Shown: positions 40,301 to 52,537 of the stretch, piece by piece
How positions within the stretch are numbered: the first letter of the stretch is position 1
Layout: each line of letters begins with the position of its first letter
NCBI GenBank assembly: GCA_037074765.1
Contig: JBAMDO010000105.1
Span: forward strand, 1-64,000
Source of the DNA: Mansonella perstans
Taxonomy: Eukaryota > Nematoda > Chromadorea > Rhabditida > Onchocercidae
Length of the DNA stretch: 64,000 bases
Direction of reading: 5' to 3'
Notes under the pieces: generated by a model
Databases searched by the model: none
Seen by the model: only the letters and a program-made list of their open reading frames with translations
Told to the model about the DNA's origin: nothing
Program-made: the position numbers and the translations under genes

Positions 40301-41548
40301 CGAAACCGAGGATATGTTCTACGAGACCAAACATTCAATAACATAAAAAAACAAAAAACTTATATTAAAAAACAAAGAATCGAAAAACTAAAACATAGTA
40401 AATTACCGTAATCCTCCATAAACAAAGACGTAAAACCTACTCTAGAATAATCTGCATTAAACCCTCACCAACTCACTCTCACATTCGGGAAAATCAAATG
40501 GAGTCCGATGCATGTCAAATGAAACCAAACAAAAAAAAGGTAAAAAAAAAAGTAAACGAAAATTAGACAACAGGCTAATACTCTTATAAATAATAAAAAA
40601 ATAAGCAAAAAACAGAAAAAGCAATTTTATAAGAGTATCTTAGAGCACAAACTCGCATACTGCTAACAAAAGCATACTTGCTCTTGTTAAAAATTCCAGA
40701 TGACATAACAAAATAAACAGAAACTTCTATCAGACAGAAGAAAAAAACACCAGAATACTCAAAAAAGCAAAAACAAAAAAATATGGCAAAGTAAACCAAA
40801 AAATACTATTAAGACAAATCCACAAACAGGTGTAAGCAAAAAATGAAAATAAGAATGATACGAAAAAATTTGCTCCTTCTTCAACAAAGCCTTTTTTCAC
40901 CCACGTTTTTAGCAGGTCATTTATCATCGATAATTGTCTGACACCTGTAAAGCTTTTGCTTTTAAGGTTACCATCTTGATTGATTTTTAATACTGAAAGT
41001 CTAAATCTAAATAAATCAATAATAATTCAGCCAAATCACTTTTTTTTTTTTTTTAAAGTAATGAAGAGCTATGGGAGAGATCAGAATATGACTTAAAACT
41101 AATTATGTTTTATAGCTTCTGAGGAAAAGAATCCAAATTTCGTAGCAGCAAAAGGATTTCCCGTTTCTGGAAAGGAAATAAACAGACTGAAATAATCCAT
41201 TGCCAAAATTATCAACCTTAACAATTAAACAAATTATAAGCAGCTCCTTCCAATCAAACATAAAAATGGCTTTACATGAATAAAGCAAGGTATTTAGAGT
41301 AGTACCACCGGTACACCGAAGTATCGTCCCTGGCTTTCAAGATTTCGTAGTAAGTTTATTTGCCACTCTACCTTACTACTTATTTGGGGAGCAGTAGTAG
41401 CGAGCACTTGTTGTCCTGAATCCAAGGTACCTCTTTTCTTTTTCTTTTTATAACGGCTTTTTTTATTCTCAGAATTTGAATGTTTGTACCAATCGATGGG
41501 TCTCTGCCAAAGTATTGGCTCTCTTTCAATCATTCTAACTGATTGCAT
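37343..41548 (-). CDS. Unrecognised protein, four-exon model (about 160 aa)
   Basis: I do not recognise this protein. The model starts at ATG 41548 (MQSVRMIEREPILW), with exon 41317-41548, exon 40862-40944 (NDLLKTWVKKGFVEEG), a 19-base microexon 39523-39541 between TTATTCAG and GTGAGT, and last exon 37343-37491 (HEYWTEYVHRQALILF, ending SNYTKLA-stop). Lengths sum to 483 bases, 161 codons with the stop, and phase is kept at all joins. The protein has a basic KKKKKR stretch near residue 38, then predicted helical, amphipathic segments; no signal peptide or clear catalytic motif. Exons 1, 2 and 4 have the codon variety of real coding sequence and canonical splice sites. The microexon is the weakest part. 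Alternatives are two unrelated genes, or a missed ordinary exon. Confidence 0.45.
37534..38827. mobile_element. Foldback element with ~470-bp terminal inverted repeats
   Basis: Bases 37534-38000 and 38354-38827 are inverted copies, roughly 85-90% alike by eye with small indels, flanking a 353-base unique centre. The outer ends read CAGTCATC and, on the other strand, TAGTCATC, each next to TA. A TA target and CAGT-type ends are typical of the Tc1/mariner superfamily, so I infer a non-autonomous element of that kind. The centre has no transposase; the 70-codon frame at 38079-38291 shows no motif I know. The element begins about 40 bases upstream (minus sense) of the last exon of the unknown gene, inside its intron. 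Confidence 0.82.
38880..40860 (-). other. Strand-skewed, intron-like sequence
   Basis: The plus strand here is very rich in A and has more C than G, with few T; read on the minus strand it is T- and G-rich, like the intron of tsct-1 read in its own sense. This fits intronic sequence of the minus-strand gene modelled at 37343-41548. A (TA)n run lies at 39837-39852. The long open minus frames (for example 40584-40799) are Phe/Leu/Val-rich products of the T-rich strand. Confidence 0.5.
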
Positions 41549-43076
41549 CAGTTTCGGGTGGGTTATGGTTTTTTTTTTTAAAGGACGCGTGTGCAATTCA
41601 TGAACCAGTATTATCACGTCGATGATTACACTTCACGTACGTTGCTCTCCGTATTACACCAGCTACAGTCGTCCTTTATGTGATTAAACACGCCAGTGGT
41701 ATAAAAATTATCATTAAGGAGAACACGAGTCAAGGACAACCAAACACTACGCCATCACAATTAATTAGGTAATCAGTACAGTGCGCCTTTTGCTAATGAT
41801 GCAGTTTCATACCGAAAAGGGATACGGTATCTACCAACCGAAACAAACATCCAACTACATGTTTATAAGTGCGCTTGCTGAAAGCTTATCATGTCTACTG
41901 GAACTCACCAAACCTGCATACATCCTGGAATTACGATTACCGATTATGGAGTATCCGGTGGGATGATATTATTCAATTGACCAGCTGATATTGAAATTTT
42001 CTTACAACAAATAAATTAATAAAACACCTCCTCTCGTAATATGACTAATCAACTCACATAACTTAATCAGTTTAACAGTTTACCGTGCAGACCATTCAAT
42101 TTTCCGTGAACATCTCATCGAAAACTTACAGCAATTAGAAAAAAAACAGACTGCCAGTTTTCATTTAAATAGAACGAATCTTCTCTCTCTTTCTTTCTCA
42201 TAACCTAATTCTCCGACAACCTAACATCGAGTAGGATAAATGGAAAGATTCGTGCCTTCTATGATAAGCTAACAATTATAGTCATTTCATTATGAAAAGT
42301 ATTAATGCATTTAATTCACTCAAATTTTCATTACTCATATTCTCGATTTCATTCGCATTTTTTTGATTTGTTCGAGTTGTTTCAAAATGTTGATCTTCGA
42401 AATTCATTGCCCGTCATCTGTTTTCAATTATTAATAAAGAACTCTTTCTGCTACATGATACTCAAAAATGCATTTATCGAATCCTAACACAAAGGAAAAC
42501 ATGATCAAAAAATTTAGATCAATAACAAACCTTCCATAACAAAAAGACCAACAATGCAAATAAATTAGCAATTACATGAGGGCATAAATTCAAAACCCAG
42601 TAAATCTGACAACTGATTCTATTGACAAAAAGTAAAAGTAGAAAAGCTGAAGAAATTGATGCTAGAGAATATGAAATAACTGAAGATAATCTGAACGACA
42701 ATATCATTTCTCCATTACTGTGGTTCGCTCTTCCAAATTAATTGGTTTTTTCTCTGCAACATCATATTTAATGAATTTTTGACCCTTAACTGAATTTGCT
42801 AGACAGTATTTGAAATTACTGGAGAGTTTTGCGCACTAACTTCTTCCTGATAGTTCCTCAGTTTTTTTTTAATCAATTCATCATTCTAAAATAAAATAAT
42901 TCGTTAAATATTTCTCTGTATTTCCACTTTATGCCAAAAATTATTTAGAACCATGATAGTATATCATAAATCTATCGTAATACTTGAAGTCTTTACCATT
43001 CTCCAATAAAATGAATAGTCACAGAAAAATAACAAAAAATAAATAAATATAATCACAGAAAAAATGAAGAAATTTT
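41549..43076. other. Spacer between the unknown gene and ribophorin II
   Basis: About 1.5 kb separates the ostd-1 stop (43077) from the next minus-strand start (41548). I see no exon. A 61-codon plus-strand frame at 41781-41966 has varied composition but no splice context or recognised motif. The spacing is larger than the few hundred bases usual inside nematode operons. Confidence 0.4.
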
Positions 43077-46000
43077 CTACTTTCGTTTTGCCGCAAGTAC
43101 TCTCAATAAACGATTTCCGGAAATAAATGTTATAGTGCCAATCACCGATAAATACTTCAACGTTTGAAACATGGTTAACTGCAGCCAGAAAACAAAGTAT
43201 AATCCAAATATTCCTGCAAAAAGTAATGATTATATGACAAAGTATTAAACAAAATGACTGTAAAGTACTGTAAACCATAAGAACGATTTGTAGTATTCAT
43301 CGAAGTAAAAATGATAAGGTTTATTAAAACGAAGTTTAGAATGGAGTGAAAATGAAAGTGTAATAAGCAGCATCCTATAAAAAAAATCAAAGTTAAACAA
43401 TAAAAATAATTTTGAAGAGAAAATTGGCATTCATGAGTGTCTTTCAATAATGAGGATAAATTAAGGACAACCTATTTCAGGCAAAAAAGTCCAAACAGTA
43501 TGAGTCTAAACAGTAGATTTTTTGCGCAAGCAGACATCTGCAGCATTTTCTGAGCAATCATGCAATGATTGCGTTTCTGCATTAGCTTTGCTGAAGAGCT
43601 CAACTGCTGATACTATCATATTTTGATCGGCTTTTGATCAATACTGCTTATTGCTTGAAAATCATAAAATGTAGCATTTAAAACTAACCTATTAAACCAC
43701 CATGGAAAAACAGTACGAAGGGAGATGCTGGCAAATTTCCAAAATTAATTCCAATGCGTAACCACTGAAATTTTTCACAAATCAAATTTGTTTTTGAGGA
43801 ACAATTTTGAAGCCTTTAACAGAAAATTTTAAATATTAACATACCAAAATGAGGACAATGAGCAACGGAAATGAAGAGAGGAAAATAAAAATAGTTGAAA
43901 CGATTTGTGGCGGCCTCTTTTCTGGCTTTCGAAACATATGCTTAATTTCTGGTGCTTTTTCATATATAATGCGTTCGGATTTCTTGATTTTTGAAGCAGG
44001 TACTGCAGGAAGTTGCAGATTAATATCTACCTGTAAAGTTAATTAAATAAATACGGATATAATTTCTGTCTGCTATAAATGCCGATATCCCTGGACCGAT
44101 CCAATTAAATTTCACAATGCATCAGAAAATGCCGAGCTTTATAACATAATGTTTTTTTTTTCAACAAATCCCAAACTCATTCATAATTCATACCAAGTTC
44201 CAGTCCAACGCATGCGATATTGCTGAATCACCCACTATCAATCGTACCATATATCGGCCTGATAAACCTTCAAAATCTTTTGCAACTTTCTCGAAATCCT
44301 GAAATTTCAAGCAAAAATTGACAGCATATTTGATGGGTATCACATGGATCCATCCGATAAGAATAAAAGTTATGATCAACATATATAAAGCAATTAATCA
44401 TACCACGTAAAATACGTAATTGTTGTTGTGATCCGGTGTGGCAACAAAAATAATTTCTTGACGAGTATTACTATGAGCAAATACTACGAACGCCTGATGA
44501 ACCAGTATGGCTTCACCAGTTTTTGCTTCTTTAACTCTAAATTTGATCTCCATCTTGTTGTGCACGTCGGCTTCCAAAATTCTGCCAATTTTTGAACTCT
44601 CTTTAACTCTGAAAGGTATGCAAATCTTTTAAAATTATACTCGTTTTTTTTTTTTTTTTTTTAAAGGAAATGATACTAAAATAATGATATATTGCTCCAA
44701 TCAATCCTATTGCCCAGAACAGAACTGAATTATAAAATCGAACCAGAGTTTAATTTAAAGCCAATTCTTCAATAACAATGACAATAAGACAAATAAAAAT
44801 TTCGAAGGAATTCAAACACAGTGACCAAATAATTAGACAGAACATTTTAACACTTACGAAATAGATGATGACGGGTTCAGAAGTTCCCGATCAAACACCG
44901 CCACTGTGACATCCTCGACTCGCACTTTTACAAGTATCCTCATCATCAGTGATGCACCATTTGTTCCAACTAAACGTTTATCCTGTAAAAACATTTTAAC
45001 TGCTTCCTAAAGAAAGCTCTAAGCATTAAACGTATTCGGATAACATCAAAATCCTGAGGAATGTGTGTTTCCTCACTACAATCTATGTTTTCGAAAAGGT
45101 ATCCTCTTCAAAAATTCTACCATATACATACCACTTAAACCTCTCATTACAATGACTGTCGTGCAATGCAGTATGAAGGATCACCTGACTTCCAGCAGTT
45201 AAGGCAAGATTATAAAATCCACGCTGTTTGGCATTTTTAACATATGCTTCATACAACGTATTGGTTTTATCTGATGCAACTCCTTTTAAGTGTTGATGTA
45301 CAACAGTAATTTCTTTGGAAGCTACATGTGTAGCTGCATCCAAAATGACTGACAGTGGACCAACCGACTCGCCCAATACGTTCGAAACACGAATTACCAA
45401 GGGCTATAATGAATTTACACTGTAAATTACAAGTAAAATTTAGATAAGAAATTGTATACGATGGCTTATAAAAAAGATTGAAGCAGCTCTCATTTATCAG
45501 TATCCCCACGCCCTATCACTGAAACATAGCAAAAATATGCGGTCGACTTGAATATATCTTTGAAATGAAAAAATTTCGTCTATGCAATTTTGATAGAATA
45601 ATAAACTACTTTATAGTAACGAGTTTCTGCATCTTTTACCCTGGAAAAAATATAAATTTAAAAACAGGAATTTAGTGCGAAATAAACTCACTTTGTCCAC
45701 ATCTAATAAGGATACATCTGATGCTAAAGAAAAGACGACAGGAATTTGAAAATGATTATTCGCAAGCTTCTTTAATGTCAACAGTAGGAGGTAAGCACCG
45801 CGATCCAACTGCACGGTCCTGCGACTAAGCAAGTAATTTGCTAATTTCACCGTTTCGTCCTTAATAATATTAATTTAGATCCCACGTTCCGAAAACTTTC
45901 ATGAAAATTACATACAAATGATGGCAACAAACTTCTTGTTTCCTTAACGTTTAAAAAAAACTAACACTTTTCACACTTGGTGACTTGTTAAGTTTATCAG

Positions 46001-47711
46001 CTAGACTATAGATTCCATATACGCCAAAAGCAGTAATCGACAACCCGCCTTCCAACTGTAATTATTTAATGTTATGAAACTTATTCATTTTTCCAACGAA
46101 ATTTTTCATGCTTTTCTTTCGTGCAACTCCAAATCTATCGCCTTCTTACTAGAATCCGATGACCAAAGTTACGAATTTACATGAAGATATTTGCCATCCA
46201 CTTCATCCGCCTGACCAACCAAATCTTCGATACGTATCAGGAACTTTTCGGCATTCCTGTCATCCAATAAAGTTGCCGCATTTAACCCATATGCAAGACT
46301 GAAAACATGACCTGATATGATTAGAATATAAGACCAGAACAACTGAATTTTAGCGTGCAGAGCAGACAATATTGATTCAACACCTCTCCATTGTTTAACA
46401 AGCTGAAGGAATTCCAAAATAAATTAATAGAATCACTAAATCTTTTAACAAGTTTCGGAATCATGCTGACATTTCAAGAATTTAGTTTTTCAAAAAATAA
46501 TTTCACAAAATTAATGTCTCAATCAGACTTGGCTGAATCACTGAGATCATTCACCAACAGATGTATGTATCTGTTGGCCTATCTACTAAAGTGGTAGCAC
46601 CAAGATGCCATTATAACATGTTGTAGCAAAATCGAAAATAACCTAGAAGCGCCATCATCCTTTGCCAGTGCAACACGTAAGGCTTCGGCAAAATCATGAT
46701 AGTTTACTTTCAGATTCAATTTATCAGCAACGGCAAGAGCCAAATATATGTTGTGAGAAGTTGGAGAATCTTCCTTTAACACTGCTTCGACAGTTCTTTT
46801 TGCATTCGGTGCGACAAGTGGACAATCTTTTAGAGCAGCCGCAGCACTGACAGCATGATATAGTTGCCCTAATTCCTCATCATTTACCTTTTGAACTATA
46901 TTGCAGAGAGCCTACAAATTATATGAGTACTAATGATGGCAAGGTAAATATCAGATGAAAATGAACTCACATTTCTATAGACTCATCTATATAAAACTTT
47001 TTAAGATATGGGAGTCCTGAGAAAAAAAAGATAAATCAAAGTATTTCAAAATTACCTTATTTTTGCCAGCTTCAATCGGGATGCCCGCAAGTTTCAAACC
47101 CGCTGCACCATGATGCACAGCAGGTAACTCCTGGAATGATCAAAGAAAACATATATGTAGTAGATGTTAAGGCGTTCTAAACCAAACAACATCAGCTTGG
47201 AATTTTTAAATCATAAACCGGACAACATCTTAACTATTAATATAAAACATTATAATTAAATCAAATTAATCAAAAGGTCATCACTACGGCCCTTGCTCAA
47301 TTCAACTTGCGATTTAGAAAGTTCAAGTAACTGCTTGAATCTATCAACGCAGAAAAGATCACAGTCATCATCTTCGCTGATTACGAGATGCCTGTTATCA
47401 CGAAATATCCTTTCTAAGGCTACAGCTCTCGTAGCTCCAAAAATAAGGATTTCTATACAAGTGCATATTATAATCCGGTGACGAAGCAAAAGTGACACTT
47501 GACGATGTCTTACTTTAAAAATTAAGATTAAAATTTGAAGAAATTCAGAAAATCAAACGTTTCTATCAAGAGCACTGATTAGAACAGCGTGTAATGACTT
47601 CTGACTTTGTTCGTCCAAATAAACATTCAAAAATGGTGTTGCACATTCAACCGCAAAAAAAAATACGAATAAATTGATAAACGATGCATGCCATATTCGT
47701 GTTGTACTCAT
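43077..47711 (-). CDS. ostd-1: Ribophorin II, oligosaccharyltransferase subunit (about 650 aa)
   Basis: ER membrane subunit (Swp1/RPN2 family) of the complex that transfers glycans to Asn. Exons: 47559-47711, 47056-47130, 46643-46911, 46181-46298, 45966-46055, 45692-45859, about 45620-45650, 45185-45403, 44858-44982, 44404-44608, 44194-44298, 43845-44030, 43689-43764 and 43077-43213. The first exon encodes a signal peptide (hydrophobic INLFVFFFAVECA). The lumenal part follows human RPN2 in order, with VDLxxGG-like LEGGLSITAFGVYGIYSL and the HMFRKPEKRPP block before the C-terminal membrane segments (KKSER..., then IVSTIFIFLSSFPLLIVLIL). The end is NRLLRVLAAKRK, a dilysine-like cytosolic tail as expected for ER retention. 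Human RPN2 has 631 residues. The join between 45692 and about 45650 is out of phase by one base; all other joins agree. Confidence 0.92.
47132..47558 (-). other. ostd-1 first intron with an 80-codon open frame
   Basis: The exons either side (47559-47711 and 47056-47130) join in phase and match the family directly, so this is called an intron. It nevertheless contains a minus-strand open frame at 47256-47498 with varied composition (for example ISEDDDCDLFCVDRFKQLLE). Candidate splice sites around it do not give the phase needed for inclusion. Confidence 0.5.
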
Positions 47712-50700
47712 TAAGATTCTGTAATTGGAAAATTTTCAATTTTATAATTTTACTTGATGACTATTCCGCAAATTTTGTTTGAAATCCCGAAGAATGGTAA
47801 AATAAATTTATCCTACAGATTTTCAATCTTGTTCCAACATTTTCAACAATCCAATACTTCCAGTTTTAAAATTCAAAACTCTGCTAGGAGGTCAGAACTT
47901 AAAATCTAAATCTGAAGTTGAATTATCCAAAGTTCCCAAATATAAAAGCAGACAAAAGAAAGAGCCACAACTCTCCGTATCAACAATACGAGATGACGTT
48001 TCTTAAAAAAATTTCAAAACTTAATTTAATGAACGACGGGAATGATCCCATCATGCAACTGTGTCTTCTCATGACAATTTCAAAAAAATCTGTCATTTTT
48101 TGCTTAGATGAAATTATGCAGAATTAAATCATTGATTTTAGAGAAAGAACTTTTTTTTTTTAAAATGATCAAAACTCTTATTACCAAATTAGAAATTTAT
48201 TTTAGTTTTGGTAAAAATTGTAATCCTGAATTATTCGCTAACAGAAGTTCAGAAATATCGAAAAATCGAAGTTTTGCTAGATTCCGTTAAAAATTAAAAA
48301 TTTAATTATAACTTAAAACTGAATTCTTCCTTTTTCGCTAAATTTTGTTCAATTATGGATGAAAAAAATAACTGAAAAAGTGGAACAATAAGTTTCAACA
48401 GAATTCATAGTGATCAAATAACTAACTTCTTTAGTCCAAAGCATTGGAAGGACTAATCATCAAGTGATTAATTCGCACTTCCCAGGCCCTACACTTTAAA
48501 ACCAAAGTTGATTTATTAGGTAGGTCAATCAAAAACACTAAAAAGTTTCAATATGGATTTGCCTGAATTAATGAATCACATTTACTCGCTACACTGCTAC
48601 TTACAGCCTATCTCAAAAGTGCGATTTGAAAAGAATTCAATTGCTATTTATGTTTTAAAGGAAAATAGAGTTCTTATTCTTTCTCACAATTTTTCGAAGA
48701 TTTAGCATGAAAAGTTAAAGATAGCAAATTTTCACAAATTTAAATCTTTTTTGAAAAAGAAAAAAATTAAAAATTTGTTTTCTAAAAATTTCATCCTTGA
48801 AGATGTCGCGGCTTACCTGGTTATCCATTTATTTTTTGGTATGTCTTCTCTTAAGGGATTGGTGATTTTGAAATTTCTGGTTGTGATACTGTGATCTTAG
48901 GTGATTCGATAAGAATTTATAAGAGTAAATTAGCTTTAATTATAAACGAACGAAAATATGGGAAAAAGATAATTATATCAATCAAGGAGGAGTGTTCTTT
49001 CGATATGATCATTTTGGGAAACCTAGGCAAATTAATAACTTAATTCATGAAATTAGCCAGATTCTCGATCTTTGGCATGTTCATCATGGAATCAGCGAAG
49101 TACCATGTAGTGATTCATATCAAGAGAAAACACCTTCAGTGGTGACCGATAATAGTTCTTTTTTTTTACCATAAAATTTGTTACATATATTTCTTGGCTT
49201 GAAGAGTTTGAAGCACTTTGTTCTAATTACAAATTTCAAAATGAAACTTGAAAAAAAAAGAACCATATATTATTTTAAAAGGATGAAATAAAATTTGACA
49301 AATAGTAGCACAGTACTAACATAGAAAAAATCCTAATGCTAAGGTTTTATACAAGGAAAAAACAGATGATAAGACGAAATAATTTATGCATGGAATTCAG
49401 TTCTTGGAAAGACCAACATAAATTAGTAAATTAGACACAGAAAGGTAATCAAGTTGTTTAAACATCCACGCAATTAAGTTTGAATGGTAAGATGAATAGA
49501 CGATAATTTCTTCATAAATTCGAGTCCTTCGGTTTAAGCTCCTAATAATATTGATTTACTTAATCTCGGGATCAATATTCCTTTTTATCCCTTTCTTTGC
49601 CTTGTTTAATAAGACCTTACCACATTTTGGTAAGATGCAAAACTTCTACGGCCACAATAACTTGCAAGAAATATCTGAAGGAAAATTGTCCTTTTTTAAT
49701 TAACATATTATTTTTCAGGTGACGTGGTAAGTGATACGAATCCAACAGTCAAGCTGATCCAGAAACCGTTGATCAACATGATGCAAAACGATTCAAAAAT
49801 ACATCTTTTCGGAATTACATGATTTACACAGGTGACTAAAATAGTACCATATGTGACTGGAACATCTTATATTATTTGAATAATATTCAAATAATTTCGC
49901 CAATACATCTACAAAATTGCTCATAACTGATCCAGAAACTTTCGGTCTTTGTCCCCATATCCATATAACTTTTCTTCAGAAGACAACTGTGCCAACACAT
50001 TCACCGCTTAACAAAAAGCAAGAATGCATTATTATATAGATTTGAAACATACAAATTGGATGGTACATTCTGCGTCCATACCGAGCCATATTGTCATCAG
50101 TCCACGAATTATACCATGGCTAAAAATGAACTCTAAAAGCGTTAAGACTGTGAGTGATTACATCGCTTAAAATGATTACTAAAAATAACATTTTTTTTTA
50201 TAAAAATAACACGAACAAATGTGGCTTTATAATCAGTTTCGTTTAATCATGACATGAAAAAGCAAACAGCCAACAAGGCATAACGATAATGATCCATGAA
50301 TATCTTTCTATAAATTTGCTGACGCAATTACAATATCATCCAAAGACAACTGTAGAAAATAAATGAACTGCCAAGTTTTGGTAATTGACAGTAATTAGCT
50401 TTAGCAACACATGAATCATGTATATTTTATGTTGAAAATATTTGAAGTAAGTAAACGAATGATGGATAATTTCTTCAGATGTGGGCATCACCAATGAAAT
50501 AGCATGAATTGCGGTCCACGACAAAAAGGTGTGCGAGAAACGCACTGCACTATAGATTGATGTGTCGTACAATATGCTACCTCAGGCAGTTTACCCAGTT
50601 CATCTTTCCAAATGTCAGGCTTTTGGGGCCCAAAACAAGCCACCGATAACTCTTCATTTTTTAAATTAGACAATCTTTTTCAACCTAATACTTCTCATCA

Positions 50701-50943
50701 CTCATATGATGCTGAATAATGTTCTGTTTCCATTTCATGTCTTTCAAACTTAGATTTTTGAGATATTAACTGAAATTGTGTCGAATCAAACCTACCTTTT
50801 TTAAAAATTATGAAAAAAATATTAGAGAATATGTTAAACTTTTTTCAAGTTGCATTCTTTTCATCTCTACATTTCACATTTGTAGTCCTTTACTTCAAAT
50901 AAAATTGAATATGAAAGACCTACCTGAATCGAACCATGATAAT
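47712..50943. other. Intergenic stretch with coding-like fragments
   Basis: Between ostd-1 and the PDRG1 gene I can find no complete gene. Several pieces look more coding-like than chance: plus-strand ATG at 48803 opening a hydrophobic leader (MSRLTWLSIYFLVCLLL), two overlapping plus frames at about 48860-49174 (GDSIRIYKSKLALIIN and FFRYDHFGKPRQINN), a plus piece after TTTTTCAG near 49719, and minus frames at 50336-50673 (CFGPQKPDIWKDELGKLPE). They do not join in phase. They may be remains of decayed genes, or exons of a gene I could not assemble. A perfect 10-bp hairpin lies at 49871-49895. Confidence 0.35.
49871..49895. repeat. Perfect 10-bp hairpin
   Basis: ATTATTTGAA, a five-base TAATA loop, then the exact reverse complement TTCAAATAAT. 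Intergenic, no known role. Confidence 0.8.
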
Positions 50944-51628
50944 TTAAGCAATCGGATCCAAATTGAAGCCAAGATCTTCAAGATTCTTGCACTTTTCCAT
51001 TTCTTTCAATTTATTCACTTGGTTTTTAATCTCTTCTCGAGCTGCTTCAAGAGTCGTATCAATGACTTTCATGTCATCTTCAATCATTTGCTTTGCCTGG
51101 TCAGTTGTAACCTTGAGAAATGTAGTACTTCCGAAGCATATCCAATTCTTAGTTTTCTGTAAAAAGAAAAGCGATAAAAGTTATGTATCTTTTCTGTACA
51201 GTATCAGGAGACATGTTTCAACGTGCTAGCCAATAAACTGAAACCGTTTCCACTATTTGTTTTTTAATTTAATAAATGATGAAATCACTAAGGCTCATTT
51301 GAATATTTTGGAACATTTATAAATTCTTTAATTGCAAAAATCGCTTATCTATTTCCCAGTACGTCCACAATATCAAGTGAATTACATACTGAATTGTTAA
51401 CGGTCTTCCATACAAAAACTGAAATTTATAGTGTTAAATAACCTTATTTGAGTTATTTTTTGTTTCTTTGTACAATTGCCTCAGTGCTTCGCGACATTTC
51501 TGGCGTCGCTCATCCAACTCTATCATCGTTCTCTTGCCCATGATAACACTTTGCCCGAGATTTTCCCACTCCGTCATATTATCCAGCAATTTTTTTGTCG
51601 TATCATCCACCAATAAGTTCTCCAACAT
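50944..51628 (-). CDS. pdrg-1: PDRG1-like prefoldin-family protein (132 aa)
   Basis: Small beta-type prefoldin-like protein. In animals PDRG1 is part of the URI1/prefoldin-like module of the R2TP (PAQosome) complex, which helps assemble RNA polymerases and other large complexes; it acts in cytoplasm and nucleus. Two exons, 51443-51628 (62 codons) and 50944-51156, join in phase. The first helix keeps DLD-like IELDERRQKCREALRQL, matching human IVDLDTKRNQNREGLRAL. The hairpin is ICFGSTTFLKV (human VCFGNMFIKM). The second helix runs to the conserved end DLGFNLDPIA (human ELKGFNLNPL). Human PDRG1 has 133 residues. The start ATG at 51628 follows an acceptor-like TTTTATTAG by 17 bases, suiting a trans-spliced start. 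Confidence 0.88.
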
Positions 51629-52537
51629 GGCTTCCGCTGAATCTTCTAATAAAATGATTTCTTAATAAAGTTAAAGAAAACTTTTTTTTTTTGAAGAACA
51701 TTTTTTTTTTTAATAAAATTGAAGGAATTCTTATTTCTAAACTAATCTCATTCAACCAACATAAACTTTACCACACAAATAAGCTTGCTTAAAGAAGCAA
51801 TTAACAAATCTTATTTGTCCAACAATTTTATTGCTAAATGTTTTTCTATCTTACAAACAGTCCTATCTGTCAAATAACATTAATTAACAAATAATCCTGT
51901 TGAACAAGTAATTTTACTTCCTACACTTGTATCCTCTCAAAATCACTCTTGTATAATTTTGTTAGAGTAACCCAAACAACATAATAACCTTTAAGCCTGG
52001 GGTTATTTTGCGGTTCGGCCACCTCACTGTCGGCGTTTTCAAAGAGATGTGAGTTTCAAACGTGAACTTTGACATAGAGGGAATCCGCAGTTTGACGTAT
52101 CGTACATGAAAATGTGATGAAACTTAAATTTTACTCATAAAACATTCGCTCACTTTCGTTTATTTCAATTACCATAGATTTAAAAAAAAATAATGAAATT
52201 AATAAAAAGCTATCAAATTAATGATAATTGAATTGCATTGTTTTAAAATAAAAAAAAGGAAGGAACACTTTAAAAAAATTTGTACTAATTTGTGAAATCA
52301 ATTGAGTCTTATCTAACCATCTTTTTCTATATGAAAAAAAAAATTTTGGCATCTTCTTTTAGAGTATTGATATTGATTTTTATAAATTTGAAATATTAAC
52401 TTTGGAATCGTTAACTTTTAAAATGAGTCATTTGTGGCTAATGACGGAAAAATGTAATATAAGAGAGGGACTATTCTTGCGTATTATCCAATTTTTTATT
52501 CAAACTCTATGAAAGTATGAAAAACCTGAAAAAAATA
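51629..52537. other. Upstream region of the PDRG1-like gene
   Basis: A+T-rich, no exon recognised. It should contain the promoter of the minus-strand PDRG1-like gene. A C+G-richer patch near 52000-52090 stands out from its surroundings but shows no motif I know. Confidence 0.4.

Noticed and set aside
40584..40927. Phe/Val-rich possible membrane protein on the minus strand
   Set aside because: Composition follows from the T-rich strand, and part of it is the exon 40862-40944 running on into its intron.
45083..45185. Continuation of the ostd-1 exon beyond 45185
   Set aside because: The frame stays open, but phase to the next exon and alignment with the family both require splicing at CAG|GTGATC (45185).
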